The notes below the pieces were generated by a model. It was not told where the DNA came from and made no database searches. It saw only the letters and a list, made by a program, of their open reading frames with translations. The position numbers and the translations under genes were made by a program. Below are positions 1-7,668 of a stretch of DNA of 16,567 nucleotides, piece after piece. Position 1 is the stretch's first letter, and each line of letters starts with the position of its first letter. Source of the stretch: Lachnospiraceae bacterium (GTDB taxonomy: Bacteria; Bacillota; Clostridia; Lachnospirales; Lachnospiraceae); the NCBI GenBank assembly GCA_900766815.1, contig CAAFWV010000028.1, positions 1-16,567 on the forward strand, in the 5' to 3' direction.

Positions 1-674
1 CAGAAGCTGTTTCAATTAAGGAAGAGGATATAGCAGTCTGCAGGGCAATCGGTGAGAACGGACTAACCCTTATAGATGATGGATACGGCATTCTCACACA
101 CTGCAATGCGGGACAGCTCGCCACCTGTAAATACGGAACAGCTACCGCTCCGATATATCTTGCACATGAAAAAGGACTAAATATTAAGGTATATGCAGAT
201 GAGACAAGACCTCTTTTACAGGGTGCCAGGCTTACGGCCTTTGAACTAAGCTCTGCAGGCATAGATGTAACTCTTCTATGCGATAACATGTCAGGCTCTC
301 TCATGCGTGAGGGAAAGGTCCAGGCAGTATTCGTAGGCTGTGACAGAGTAGCTGCCAACGGCGATGTTGCCAATAAGATAGGTACAAGTATGGTTGCAAC
401 ACTTGCAAGAAGGTACAACATCCCCTTCTATGTATGTGCACCAACCTCTACCATAGACCTTAGCACTCCGACCGGAGCAGACATCGTAATAGAACAGCGC
501 TCTCCCGATGAGGTGACCACCATGTGGTACAGGGAGCGAATGGCACCTGAAGGCATCGGTGTATATAACCCGGCCTTCGATGTCACCGACAACGACCTGA
601 TCACCGCAATAATTACGGAGCACGGCATCGCCAGAGCTCCATATACCGATAGCTTAAAGAAGATGTGTGAATAA
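1..674 (+). CDS. mtnA: S-methyl-5-thioribose-1-phosphate isomerase, 3' part
   Basis: The gene is cut by the window start; the first whole codon is at position 3 and 223 codons plus a TAA remain. MtnA isomerises the aldose 5-methylthioribose-1-phosphate to the ketose 5-methylthioribulose-1-phosphate in cytoplasmic methionine salvage. The reading frame carries the family signature HCNAG, with the catalytic cysteine codon at 102-104, then GTA, ADETRPLLQGARLTAFEL, and GCDRVAANGD with the catalytic aspartate codon at 342-344. Cys and Asp are exactly 80 residues apart, as in the B. subtilis enzyme (Cys160/Asp240). The C-terminus looks complete. The gene converges on etfA and ends at the hairpin just downstream. 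The related ribose-1,5-bisphosphate isomerases and eIF2B-like proteins share the fold, but the motifs fit MtnA best. The upstream partners of the salvage pathway are outside the window. Confidence 0.93.
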   Translation, partial: EAVSIKEEDIAVCRAIGENGLTLIDDGYGILTHCNAGQLATCKYGTATAPIYLAHEKGLNIKVYADETRPLLQGARLTAFELSSAGIDVTLLCDNMSGSLMREGKVQAVFVGCDRVAANGDVANKIGTSMVATLARRYNIPFYVCAPTSTIDLSTPTGADIVIEQRSPDEVTTMWYRERMAPEGIGVYNPAFDVTDNDLITAIITEHGIARAPYTDSLKKMCE

Positions 675-676
675 AA

Positions 677-704
677 AACGGGACAGTGATTTCACTGTCC
701 CGTT
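677..704. terminator. Bidirectional Rho-independent terminator between mtnA and etfA
   Basis: A 13 bp perfect inverted repeat (677-689 with 692-704, arms AACGGGACAGTGA and TCACTGTCCCGTT) lies between two convergent genes. On the plus strand it is followed by a T-rich run at 707-713. On the minus strand the A-run at 673-678 gives a T-run. It can therefore stop transcription from both mtnA and the butyrate operon. It starts 3 nt after the mtnA stop and lies 17 nt from the etfA stop. Confidence 0.93.
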
Positions 705-720
705 AATTTTTTTATTCAGA

Positions 721-1773
721 TTACTTTGCAGCAATCTGTGCCTTGATAGCCTCAGTAAGCTGAGGAACAATCTTGTTAAGATCACCAACAACACCGTAAT
801 CAGCAACATCGAAGATAGGTGCATCCTCGTCCTTGTTGATAGCAACGATGATGTCTGACTCTTCCATACCTGCTACGTGCTGGATAGCTCCTGAAATACC
901 GATAGCGAAATATACGTTAGGTCTTACAGTCTTACCTGTCTGACCAACCTGAAGCTCCTTCGGCTTCCAACCCGAATCAACAACTGCACGTGAGCACGAT
1001 ACTGTTCCGCCAAGAACTGCTGCAAGATCCTCTAAGATCTTGAAGTTCTCTGCAGAACCAACTCCACGACCGCCTGATACAAGAATCTTAGCATCCATGA
1101 TATCAGCTACATCGTTAACAGCCTTAACAACTTCCTTGATTGTTACATATCTGTTGTTAGGTGTGAAGCCGGGATTATACTTAACAACCTCAGCCTTAGC
1201 GCCCTTGATTGGCTCAATCTTCTGCATAACACCGGGTCTTACAGTAGCCATCTGAGGACGGTTGTTAGGACAAGCGATTGTTGCAATTGTGTTACCACCG
1301 AAAGCTGGTCTTGTCATGAGAAGCTGGTTGTGCTTCTGCTCTGCTTCCTTACCGGGAATTGCTACGAGAGGGAAATCACCGATCTCAAGTACTGTACAGT
1401 CTGCTGTAAGACCTGTAGCTACTCTTGCTGATACTGTAGGACCTAAGTCTCTACCGATTGCTGTAGCACCTACGAGTACGATTTCCGGCTTGAACTCATT
1501 GATTACAGATGCAAGTGCATGTGCATATGGCTCTGTTCTGTATTCCTTAAGCTCAGGATCATCTACAAGGATGACTCTGTCTGCACCATACTCTGCTAAC
1601 TTATCGCACTGGTCCTCAACACCTGAACCGATAAGAACAGCTGTAACCTGTGCGCCGAGAGGTGCTGCAAGGTCTCTGGCCTTGCCAAGTAATTCATAAG
1701 CGATTCCGCTCACTTCGTTATCTAACTGCTGAGCGAAGACGAATACGCCCTTATATTCTTCTAAATTCTGCAT
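721..1773 (-). CDS. etfA: Electron transfer flavoprotein subunit alpha (EtfA)
   Basis: This is the 350-residue alpha subunit of the flavoprotein that partners butyryl-CoA dehydrogenase. The N-terminal half is the alpha/beta ETF domain. The C-terminal half (about 230-345) is the FAD-binding domain, with SGGRGVGSAENF, SRAVVDSGW, the stretch around GQTGKTVRPNVYFAIGISGA, then IQHVAGM and INKDEDAPIFDVADYG, which is the classic ETF-alpha signature. There is no N-terminal ferredoxin-like cysteine cluster of the kind some clostridial EtfA proteins carry. The ATG at 1773 is preceded by AGGAGG about 8 nt upstream. The gene starts 15 nt after the etfB stop and is the last gene of the butyrate operon. 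In clostridia the EtfAB-Bcd complex bifurcates electrons from NADH to crotonyl-CoA and ferredoxin; that role here is inferred from context. Confidence 0.97.
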   Translation of the reverse strand: MQNLEEYKGVFVFAQQLDNEVSGIAYELLGKARDLAAPLGAQVTAVLIGSGVEDQCDKLAEYGADRVILVDDPELKEYRTEPYAHALASVINEFKPEIVLVGATAIGRDLGPTVSARVATGLTADCTVLEIGDFPLVAIPGKEAEQKHNQLLMTRPAFGGNTIATIACPNNRPQMATVRPGVMQKIEPIKGAKAEVVKYNPGFTPNNRYVTIKEVVKAVNDVADIMDAKILVSGGRGVGSAENFKILEDLAAVLGGTVSCSRAVVDSGWKPKELQVGQTGKTVRPNVYFAIGISGAIQHVAGMEESDIIVAINKDEDAPIFDVADYGVVGDLNKIVPQLTEAIKAQIAAK

Positions 1774-1788
1774 TTTCTCTTCCTCCTA

Positions 1789-2580
1789 TTAGATTACGTG
1801 CTTCTCTGTAAGCTTGCCTACGATATACTTAACTGCATCTTCAGGTGACTCAGGAACAACCTTCTCACCTGCGCCCTTACGAACCTTGTCAGATGCCTTA
1901 GCGATCTTTGTAGGAGAACCTGCAAGACCAAGGTTGCAATCCTCAACGTCCTTAAGGTCAGCTCTGCCCCATGTAGTAATCTCTGCCTTGCATGCATCGA
2001 AGATTCCGCCGGGAGTCATATATCTTGGAGTGCCAAGCTCTGAAAGAGCTGTAACAAGACAAGGTAACTTAGCCTCAACCATATGATATCTGTCATCATA
2101 CTGTCTCTTAACTAAGATTGTGCCTGCCTTCTCATCAACTGAGATTTCCTGTGCATAAGAGATAACAGGAAGTCCGAGGTGCTCAGCGATCTGAGGACCA
2201 ACCTGAGCTGTATCACCATCGATAGCCTGACGGCCTGTGATGATGAGATCATAATCAAGATTTCTTAATGCACCTGCAAGAGTTGTAGATGTAGCCCATG
2301 TATCAGCTCCACCAAGAACTCTGTCTGTTACAAGGATACCCTTGTCAGCGCCCATTGCAATTGCCTCACGAAGTACATCTGTTGCCTTGGGAAGACCCAT
2401 TGTAAGTACAGTAACCTCTGCACCATACTGATCCTTAAGCTTAAGAGCCGCCTCAAGTCCTGCCTTATCATCAGGGTTCATGATAGCGAGCATTGCACCT
2501 CTGTCCAGAGTACCATCGGGATTGAACTTAACGCCACCCTTTGTATCAGGTACCTGCTTTATACAAACAACTATCTTCAT
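1789..2580 (-). CDS. etfB: Electron transfer flavoprotein subunit beta (EtfB)
   Basis: This is a 263-residue beta subunit starting MKIVVCIKQVPDT, typical of the family. It carries GRQAIDGDTAQVGPQIAEHLG (about residues 97-117). This DGDTAQVGP-type loop is the one that in anaerobe ETFs holds the flavin next to the NADH site, instead of the AMP of mitochondrial ETF. The ETF-beta signature around LPCLVTALSELGTPRYMTPGGI follows at about 173-194. The ATG at 2580 has AAGGAG 8 nt upstream. It lies 24 nt after the bcd stop and 15 nt before etfA. NADH-dependent bifurcation is inferred from the motif and the linked bcd, since no ferredoxin or Rnf gene is in the window. Confidence 0.97.
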   Translation of the reverse strand: MKIVVCIKQVPDTKGGVKFNPDGTLDRGAMLAIMNPDDKAGLEAALKLKDQYGAEVTVLTMGLPKATDVLREAIAMGADKGILVTDRVLGGADTWATSTTLAGALRNLDYDLIITGRQAIDGDTAQVGPQIAEHLGLPVISYAQEISVDEKAGTILVKRQYDDRYHMVEAKLPCLVTALSELGTPRYMTPGGIFDACKAEITTWGRADLKDVEDCNLGLAGSPTKIAKASDKVRKGAGEKVVPESPEDAVKYIVGKLTEKHVI

Positions 2581-2604
2581 TGTATTTACTCCTTTACTAT
2601 AATC

Positions 2605-3771
2605 TTACTTTAACAGCTGTGCAGAGATAACCATTCTCTGAACTTCAGAAGTTCCTTCGTAGATCTCTGTAATCTTAGCGTCACGCATCATACGCTCAAC
2701 GCCGTACTCTTTGATGTAACCGTAACCACCATGGAGCTGAACTGCCTTAGTAGTAACCTCCATAGCAACCTCAGCAGCATATAACTTAGCCTGTGCTGCC
2801 TCGAATGAGTAAGATACCTTAGGATTTGTCTTGTACTCATCCTTCTTCTTAGCTGCCTTGTATACTAATAACTTAGCAGCCTCAACCTTTGTAGCCATAT
2901 CAGCTAACTGGAACTGAGTATTCTGGAACTGTCCGATTGAACGACCGAACTGCTTACGCTCCTTAACATAATTGATAGTTGTCTCAAGTGCGCCCTCTGC
3001 AAGACCAAGAGCCTGTGAAGCAATACCGATACGACCACCATCAAGTGTATGCATAGCGATATTGAAGCCCTTACCCTGTGCTCCAAGGAGGTTCTCCTTA
3101 GGAATACGGCAATCTGTGAAGATAAGCTCGTATGTAGAAGATGCGCAGATACCCATCTTATTTTCCTTAGTACCGAATGTAAATCCGGGTGTACCCTTCT
3201 CAACGATGAAAGCTGAGATTTCCTTCATTACACGGCCACGCTTCTCAACCTTGCCTGTTACAGCGAAGATTACATATACATCTGCTTCCTTACCGTTTGT
3301 GATGAAGCACTTAGAACCGTTAAGTACCCACTCATCGCCGTCAAGAACAGCCTTAGTCTGCTGACCCTGAGCATCTGTACCTGCACCGGGCTCTGTAAGT
3401 CCGAATGCTCCGAGCTTCTCGCCCTTAGCAAGCGGAACAACATACTTCTGCTTCTGCTCTTCTGTACCGAATGTAAGAATAGGATCGATACAAAGTGATG
3501 TATGAGCTGACACGATAACTCCTGTAGTACCGCATACCTTAGAGAGCTCTTCTACACACATAGCATATGTAAGTGTGTCACAGCCCTGTCCGCCGTACTC
3601 CTTCGGTACAGGAATACCCATAAAGCCATACTTAGCCATCTTCTCAACAGTCTCTCTAGGGAATCTGTGCTGCTCATCAATCTCCTGAGCAAGTGGCTTT
3701 ACTTCATTCTCGGCGAACTCCTTGAAGAGCTGTCTCGCCATCTCATGTTCCTTTGGTAAAGTAAAATCCAT
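2605..3771 (-). CDS. bcd: Butyryl-CoA dehydrogenase (short-chain acyl-CoA dehydrogenase)
   Basis: This is a 388-residue FAD enzyme that reduces crotonyl-CoA to butyryl-CoA in the cytoplasm. The N-terminal helical domain begins MDFTLPKEHEMARQLFKEFAE. The middle beta domain has the FAD/substrate stretch LGAFGLTEPGAGTDAQG and WVLNGSKCFITNG. The C-terminal helical domain has GRIGIASQALGLAEGAL and ERKQFGRSIGQFQNTQFQLADM. The catalytic base is Glu372 in IYEGTSEVQR, the position used by short- and medium-chain acyl-CoA dehydrogenases, which supports a butyryl-CoA enzyme over a long-chain or isovaleryl one. The ATG at 3771 has GGAGGAAAT upstream. It follows hbd by 39 nt and precedes etfB by 24 nt. 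This adjacency to etfBA is the arrangement of the bifurcating Bcd-Etf complex. Confidence 0.97.
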   Translation of the reverse strand: MDFTLPKEHEMARQLFKEFAENEVKPLAQEIDEQHRFPRETVEKMAKYGFMGIPVPKEYGGQGCDTLTYAMCVEELSKVCGTTGVIVSAHTSLCIDPILTFGTEEQKQKYVVPLAKGEKLGAFGLTEPGAGTDAQGQQTKAVLDGDEWVLNGSKCFITNGKEADVYVIFAVTGKVEKRGRVMKEISAFIVEKGTPGFTFGTKENKMGICASSTYELIFTDCRIPKENLLGAQGKGFNIAMHTLDGGRIGIASQALGLAEGALETTINYVKERKQFGRSIGQFQNTQFQLADMATKVEAAKLLVYKAAKKKDEYKTNPKVSYSFEAAQAKLYAAEVAMEVTTKAVQLHGGYGYIKEYGVERMMRDAKITEIYEGTSEVQRMVISAQLLK

Positions 3772-3810
3772 GATTAAATTTCCTCCATTAAAATATATTA
3801 ATAGTATTTC

Positions 3811-4683
3811 TTACTGAGCATCAACAGGTGTCTTGGTGCGGTCTGCATTATAGATGTAGAAGCCCTTACCTGACTTGCAGCCTAAGTTGCCGCCTCGAAC
3901 CATCTTGCGAAGAAGAGGACATGCACGATACTTAGAATCACCTGTCTCCTTGTAGAGAACATCCATGATTGCAAGGCAGATATCAAGTCCGATATAATCG
4001 CCAAGCTCAAGGGGTCCCATCGGATGATTAGCACCGAGCTTCATTGCAGCATCGATACCTGCAATATCAGATACACCTTCCATCTTGATGAAAGCTGCCT
4101 CATTGATCATAGGGATGAGGATACGGTTAACAACGAAGCCTGCTGCCTCATTAACCTGTACAGGAGTCTTGCCGATCTCCTCTGAGATCTTCTTGATTGT
4201 CTCAACGATTTCTGCAGGTGTATTAACGCCGGCAATAACCTCGATGAGCTTCATTCTGTCGGCAGGATTGAAGAAGTGCATACCGACAACAGGTCTCTCA
4301 ACACCCTTACCAATCTCTGTGATAGAAAGAGAAGATGTATTTGAAGCAAATACACACTCCTTCTTGCAGATAGCATCAAGCTCCTTGAATGTTGTCTGCT
4401 TTACTGTCATATCCTCGAAAGCTGCCTCAACGATGAGGTCGCAATCTGCACAAAGGTTCTCCTTAAGACCGGGAGTAATCTTTGCTGTGATAGCATCAGC
4501 TGCTTCCTGTGTAATCTTTCCTTTTTCTACAAGCTTAGCATAGCCCTTAACGATCTTGTCCTTACCGCCTTCAGCCCACTCCTGCTTGATATCGCAAAGT
4601 GCTACCTCGTAGCCCTCTGTCTGAGCAAATGCCTTAGCAATGCCCTGTCCCATAGTACCTGCGCCAATAACGCCAACCTTCAT
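3811..4683 (-). CDS. hbd: 3-hydroxybutyryl-CoA dehydrogenase
   Basis: This 290-residue enzyme reduces acetoacetyl-CoA to 3-hydroxybutyryl-CoA with NAD(P)H. The Rossmann motif GAGTMGQG is at residues 7-14 (glycines 7, 9 and 12). SNTSSLSI is at 114-121. The catalytic His136 is in GMHFFNP, and Glu148 completes the dyad. The C-terminal substrate domain starts at about NEAAGFVVNRIL. I chose the ATG at 4683 because AAGGAGG lies about 7 nt upstream and the protein then starts directly at MKVGVIGAGTMG. An in-frame ATG at 4740 would add 19 unrelated residues and overlap crt. The gene starts 34 nt after the crt stop. The acidic residue after the second beta strand (Asp31) suggests NADH preference, which is an inference only. 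Confidence 0.97.
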   Translation of the reverse strand: MKVGVIGAGTMGQGIAKAFAQTEGYEVALCDIKQEWAEGGKDKIVKGYAKLVEKGKITQEAADAITAKITPGLKENLCADCDLIVEAAFEDMTVKQTTFKELDAICKKECVFASNTSSLSITEIGKGVERPVVGMHFFNPADRMKLIEVIAGVNTPAEIVETIKKISEEIGKTPVQVNEAAGFVVNRILIPMINEAAFIKMEGVSDIAGIDAAMKLGANHPMGPLELGDYIGLDICLAIMDVLYKETGDSKYRACPLLRKMVRGGNLGCKSGKGFYIYNADRTKTPVDAQ

Positions 4684-4717
4684 TACTTTGTCCTCCTTAA
4701 ATATAAGCCTTAATTTA

Positions 4718-5548
4718 TTAGCAGTTCTTGAAAGGAACAACCTTTAACTTCTTCTCTTTATCCTTCTCAAGGAAGTTAGCCATACCTGCTCTCTGATCCT
4801 CTGTCTCGAAGCAGTCACCGAATAACTTCTCCTCGATAACGATTGCCTGGTCCATATCTACCTGAAGACCTTCGTTGATTGCCTTCTTGCAGTTACGCAC
4901 TGCGATAGGAGCCTGCATTGCAATACCTGCTGCCATCTTGTTAGCTGCTGCCATAAGGGCATCCTTAGCAGATACAACAACCTCACCTGCCTCATTAACC
5001 TCAGCTGATACAACCTGGTTAACAAGACCGATTCTGTATGCCTCAGCAGCCTTGATATTACGTGCTGTATAGATAAGCTGCTTAGCCATTCCGGGGCTTA
5101 CGAGACGCGCAAGTCTCTGTGTACCACCGAAGCCGGGTGTGATTCCAAGACCAACCTCAGGCTGACCGAATACTGCATTATCAGAACAGATTCTGATATC
5201 ACAGCTCATTGAAATCTCGCAGCCGCCGCCAAGTGCGAAGCCGTTAACTGCTGCAATAACAGGAATAGGGAAGGTCTCAAGCTTGCGGAATACATCATTA
5301 CCCTTCTTACCGAAGGCTTCGCCCTCAGCCTTAGAAAGTGTGCTCATCTCACCGATATCAGCACCTGCTACGAAGCTCTTCTCACCTGCACCTGTAAGAA
5401 TAAGACATCTTACTGTGTCAAGGTCAACAGCATCAAGTGTTGCATTAAGCTCATCAAGTACCTGTGAGTTAAGTGCGTTAAGAGCCTTCTCTCTGTTAAT
5501 TGTAATAGTACCTACGGCACCGTTTACTTCATATAAAATATAATCCAT
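4718..5548 (-). CDS. crt: Crotonase / 3-hydroxybutyryl-CoA dehydratase
   Basis: This 276-residue enoyl-CoA hydratase-fold protein dehydrates 3-hydroxybutyryl-CoA to crotonyl-CoA. The oxyanion-hole stretch KSFVAGADIGEM is at about 57-68. ALGGGCEISMSCD contains catalytic Glu111, and GQPEVGLGITPGFGGTQRL contains catalytic Glu131. The 20-residue spacing of the two glutamates matches rat enoyl-CoA hydratase (Glu144/Glu164). The ATG at 5548 has AAGGAG 7 nt upstream. The protein is longer than the usual 260 residues: about 15 residues near 181-196 (SAEVNEAGEVVVSAKD) follow the GLVNQVV strand, and the C-terminus ends in a basic tail. It lies 89 nt downstream of thl, separated by a hairpin, and 34 nt before hbd. 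Confidence 0.96.
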   Translation of the reverse strand: MDYILYEVNGAVGTITINREKALNALNSQVLDELNATLDAVDLDTVRCLILTGAGEKSFVAGADIGEMSTLSKAEGEAFGKKGNDVFRKLETFPIPVIAAVNGFALGGGCEISMSCDIRICSDNAVFGQPEVGLGITPGFGGTQRLARLVSPGMAKQLIYTARNIKAAEAYRIGLVNQVVSAEVNEAGEVVVSAKDALMAAANKMAAGIAMQAPIAVRNCKKAINEGLQVDMDQAIVIEEKLFGDCFETEDQRAGMANFLEKDKEKKLKVVPFKNC

Positions 5549-5587
5549 TTATATTCTCCTTAAACAATCCAAACATAAACACAACAA

Positions 5588-5619
5588 AACATTGCTCACT
5601 TAATTAAGTCAGCAATGTT
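5588..5619 (-). terminator. Terminator-like hairpin in the thl-crt gap
   Basis: The 89 nt gap between thl and crt contains a long inverted repeat. A 9 bp stem (5588-5596 with 5611-5619, arms AACATTGCT and AGCAATGTT) is followed, after one mismatch, by the inner palindrome ACTTAATTAAGT (5598-5609). On the transcribed minus strand the stem ends in TTTT and is followed by a T-rich stretch interrupted by G. This could be a leaky terminator, an attenuator, or a processing and stability hairpin that lets thl be expressed differently from crt-etfA. Pairing is certain; function is not. Confidence 0.6.
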
Positions 5620-5637
5620 GTTGTTTAATGATATATA

Positions 5638-6816
5638 TTACATCTCAACGATTGTAGCGCATCCCATTCCGCCACCGATACATAATGTAGCAAGACCCTT
5701 ATGAGCACCTGCCTTCTTCATCTCATGGAGAAGAGTTACAAGGATACGTGCTCCTGATGCTCCAACAGGATGTCCGAGTGCAATAGCACCACCGTTAGGA
5801 TTAAGCTGCTTATCAACATCAATACCAAGGTCTCTTCCAACTGCGATTGACTGAGCAGCGAATGCCTCGTTAGCCTCGATGATGTCGAAGTCGGAAATCT
5901 GGTATCCTGCCTTAGCCATAACCTTCTGTGTAGCAGGAACAGGTCCGATACCCATAACCTCAGGTCTGCAGCCTGCAAGAGCGCCCGCAACGAAAGTAGC
6001 AAGAGGCTTAACACCAAGCTCATTAGCCTTCTCTTCGCTCATGATAACGAGTGCAGCAGCACCATCATTGATTCCTGAAGCATTACCTGCTGTTACGAAG
6101 CCGTCTGCATTGATTGGACGAAGCTTAGCAAGACCCTCGATTGTAGAGCCGGCTCTCGGTCCCTCATCCTTAGCGAATACGATGTCGCCCTTCTTATTCT
6201 TAATAGTAACAGGAACGATCTCCTCATCGAAAGCACCTGTCTCCTGAGCCTTAGCTGCCTTGAGCTGACTCTTAAGTGCGAACTCATCAAGCTCTTCACG
6301 AGTGATTCCCCACTCTCTGCAGATATTGTCTGCAGTTGTAATCATATGATAATCATTGAAAGCATCCCAAAGAGCATCATTTACCATGCAGTCCTTGAGA
6401 ACGCCATTGTTCATTCTGTAACCGAATCTTGCCTTGTCAAGTGCGAACGGAGCCATTGACATGTTCTCCATACCACCTGCAACAACTACATCCGCATCTC
6501 CTGCCATAATCATCTGAGCAGCCTGGTTAACACAGTTAAGACCTGAACCACATACAACATTCATTGTAACAGCCGGAACCTCGATAGGAAGTCCTGCCTT
6601 GATTGACGCCTGACGTGCAACATTCTGTCCGAGACCTGCCTGGATTACACATCCCATATATACCTGGTCAACATCCTCAGGCTTAATACCTGCGCGGCTG
6701 ACAGCCTCCTTGATTACGATTGCACCAAGCTGTGCAGCAGGTGTTGTGCTGAGTGTTCCACCCATTGTGCCGATAGCTGTACGGCATGCACTTGCAATAA
6801 CTACTTTCTTTGCCAT
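5638..6816 (-). CDS. thl: Acetyl-CoA C-acetyltransferase (thiolase)
   Basis: This 392-residue biosynthetic thiolase condenses two acetyl-CoA to acetoacetyl-CoA, the entry step of the butyrate pathway. All catalytic residues are present and in the positions typical of the family: Cys89 in NVVCGSGLNCV, His349 in GHPVGASGAR, and Cys379 in LCIGGGMGCA, with NEAFAAQ before them. I chose the ATG at 6816 because AAGGAG is 8 nt upstream and the protein then begins MAKKVVIASACRTAIG. An in-frame ATG at 6822 lies only 2 nt from that ribosome site, and a 5' extension to 7047 runs through the promoter and the hpf terminator. It is the first gene of the operon, behind its own promoter. Confidence 0.97.
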   Translation of the reverse strand: MAKKVVIASACRTAIGTMGGTLSTTPAAQLGAIVIKEAVSRAGIKPEDVDQVYMGCVIQAGLGQNVARQASIKAGLPIEVPAVTMNVVCGSGLNCVNQAAQMIMAGDADVVVAGGMENMSMAPFALDKARFGYRMNNGVLKDCMVNDALWDAFNDYHMITTADNICREWGITREELDEFALKSQLKAAKAQETGAFDEEIVPVTIKNKKGDIVFAKDEGPRAGSTIEGLAKLRPINADGFVTAGNASGINDGAAALVIMSEEKANELGVKPLATFVAGALAGCRPEVMGIGPVPATQKVMAKAGYQISDFDIIEANEAFAAQSIAVGRDLGIDVDKQLNPNGGAIALGHPVGASGARILVTLLHEMKKAGAHKGLATLCIGGGMGCATIVEM

Positions 6817-6877
6817 TTTCATGACTCCTTTCGTTGAAATATAGATTGTTATTTTTTTATCATTGTCATGCGTCTCT

Positions 6878-6906
6878 ATTTTACCATACAGAGTATTTAT
6901 ATTCAA
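6878..6906 (-). promoter_or_regulatory. Sigma-A-type promoter of the thl-crt-hbd-bcd-etfB-etfA operon
   Basis: On the minus strand TTGAAT (6901-6906) and TAAAAT (6878-6883) are separated by exactly 17 nt, and a TG just upstream (TGG then TAAAAT) gives an extended -10. Transcription would start near 6871, leaving a leader of about 55 nt before the thl ATG. No Rex-type operator was recognised near it. Confidence 0.75.
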
Positions 6907-6964
6907 TGAGAACATTACGTTTTTATCGTCGCAAAAATTGTATTTTTTTACATACAATGAACAG

Positions 6965-6998
6965 AAAAACAGCGGAGCACTAAATATGTACTCCGCTG
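6965..6998 (-). terminator. Rho-independent terminator of hpf
   Basis: On the minus strand an 11 bp stem (6970-6980 with 6988-6998, one G-U pair, arms CAGCGGAGTAC and GTGCTCCGCTG) closes a 7 nt loop and is followed at once by TTTTT (6965-6969). It sits 32 nt after the hpf stop and upstream of the thl promoter, so it insulates the butyrate operon from hpf. Confidence 0.92.
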
Positions 6999-7030
6999 CG
7001 TTTAATTCACTGATTATAATCTTTGAATGC

Positions 7031-7558
7031 TTAATACTCAGGCTCAATAAGTCCGTAGGTATTGCCCTTCCTCTTGTATACTACATTGACCTGATCGGTC
7101 TCCGCATTAACAAATACGAAGAAGCTGTGTCCCGTAAGCTCCATCTGTATGCAGGCATCCTCCGGATACATGGGCTTAATGTCAAACTTCTTATTTCTGA
7201 CAATCTTAATCTCCTCTTCATCAACGAACTCCTTCTCTATGAAATCGCTTCTGAAGAAGTCAGCATTGTGCTGTCTGTCAATAATCTTATTCTTGTACTT
7301 CTTAAGCTGACGCTCAATTATCTCCTCTACCAGATCTATTGATACATACATATCATTGCTGACCTGTTCGGATCTGATAACGGTTCCCTTAACAGGGATT
7401 GTAACCTCAATCTTCTGTCTGTCCTTCTCTACACTTAATGTTACATGTACTTCAGTCTCCGGTGTGAAGTACTTCTCAAGCTTACCAATCTTGTCCTGAA
7501 CCGCACTGCGCAGTCCGTCAGTAATGTCGATGTTCTTGCCGCTAATAATGAATTTCAT
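7031..7558 (-). CDS. hpf: Ribosome hibernation promoting factor, long form
   Basis: This 175-residue cytoplasmic protein has the two-domain layout of long HPF. The N-terminal RaiA/YfiA domain (about 1-100) begins MKFIISGKNIDITDGLRSAV and binds the 30S decoding region. The C-terminal dimerisation domain (about 120-175) contains KPMYPEDACIQMELTGHSFFVF, VNVVYKRKGNTYGLI and EPEY. Long HPF forms 100S ribosome dimers in stationary phase in Firmicutes. Two in-frame ATGs exist. The one at 7558 lies 10 nt after AAAGGA and matches the usual family start, while the one at 7564 lies only 4 nt after it; I prefer 7558. The gene appears monocistronic, with its own promoter (7612-7640) and terminator (6965-6998). 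Confidence 0.95.
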   Translation of the reverse strand: MKFIISGKNIDITDGLRSAVQDKIGKLEKYFTPETEVHVTLSVEKDRQKIEVTIPVKGTVIRSEQVSNDMYVSIDLVEEIIERQLKKYKNKIIDRQHNADFFRSDFIEKEFVDEEEIKIVRNKKFDIKPMYPEDACIQMELTGHSFFVFVNAETDQVNVVYKRKGNTYGLIEPEY

Positions 7559-7611
7559 GAGCATCCCATCCTTTCGATAAAGGTATTCGTTAGCTTCTCT
7601 AACGTGGTCTT

Positions 7612-7640
7612 ATTTTATCATATTGTGTCTGTCTTGTCTA
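7612..7640 (-). promoter_or_regulatory. Promoter of hpf
   Basis: TAGACA (7635-7640) and TAAAAT (7612-7617) on the minus strand are spaced by 17 nt, with TGA directly before the -10. The predicted leader of about 47 nt contains a 6 bp hairpin (CGTTAG at 7588-7593 with CTAACG at 7599-7604). No sigma-B or CodY-type site was recognised. Confidence 0.65.
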
Positions 7641-7653
7641 TTAAGTTTTTATT

Positions 7654-7668
7654 AATTGTCTGACAATT
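7654..7668. promoter_or_regulatory. 15 bp inverted repeat upstream of the hpf promoter
   Basis: AATTGTC-T-GACAATT is a perfect 7+7 bp inverted repeat 13 nt upstream of the hpf -35 box, a usual place for an activator or repressor. The factor is unknown and the motif was not matched to a known family. Confidence 0.4.

Noticed and set aside
4085..4543. Plus-strand frame of 152 codons antisense to hbd, and similar frames opposite etfA, bcd, crt and thl
   Set aside because: These arise from strong codon bias of the highly expressed genes on the other strand and have low-complexity Ser/Ala/Leu-rich products.
4684..4740. Earlier start of hbd at 4740
   Set aside because: It overlaps the end of crt and adds 19 residues before MKVGVIGAGTMG; AAGGAGG fits the ATG at 4683.
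6817..6960. Rex (NADH-sensing) operator at the thl promoter
   Set aside because: No TTGTTAA-type inverted repeat with TTAACAA was found around the -35, -10 or start site.
6817..7047. Long N-terminal extension of thiolase (start at 7047)
   Set aside because: It would run through the hpf terminator and the thl promoter, encodes unrelated residues, and a strong ribosome site precedes the ATG at 6816, which gives the standard 392-residue enzyme.
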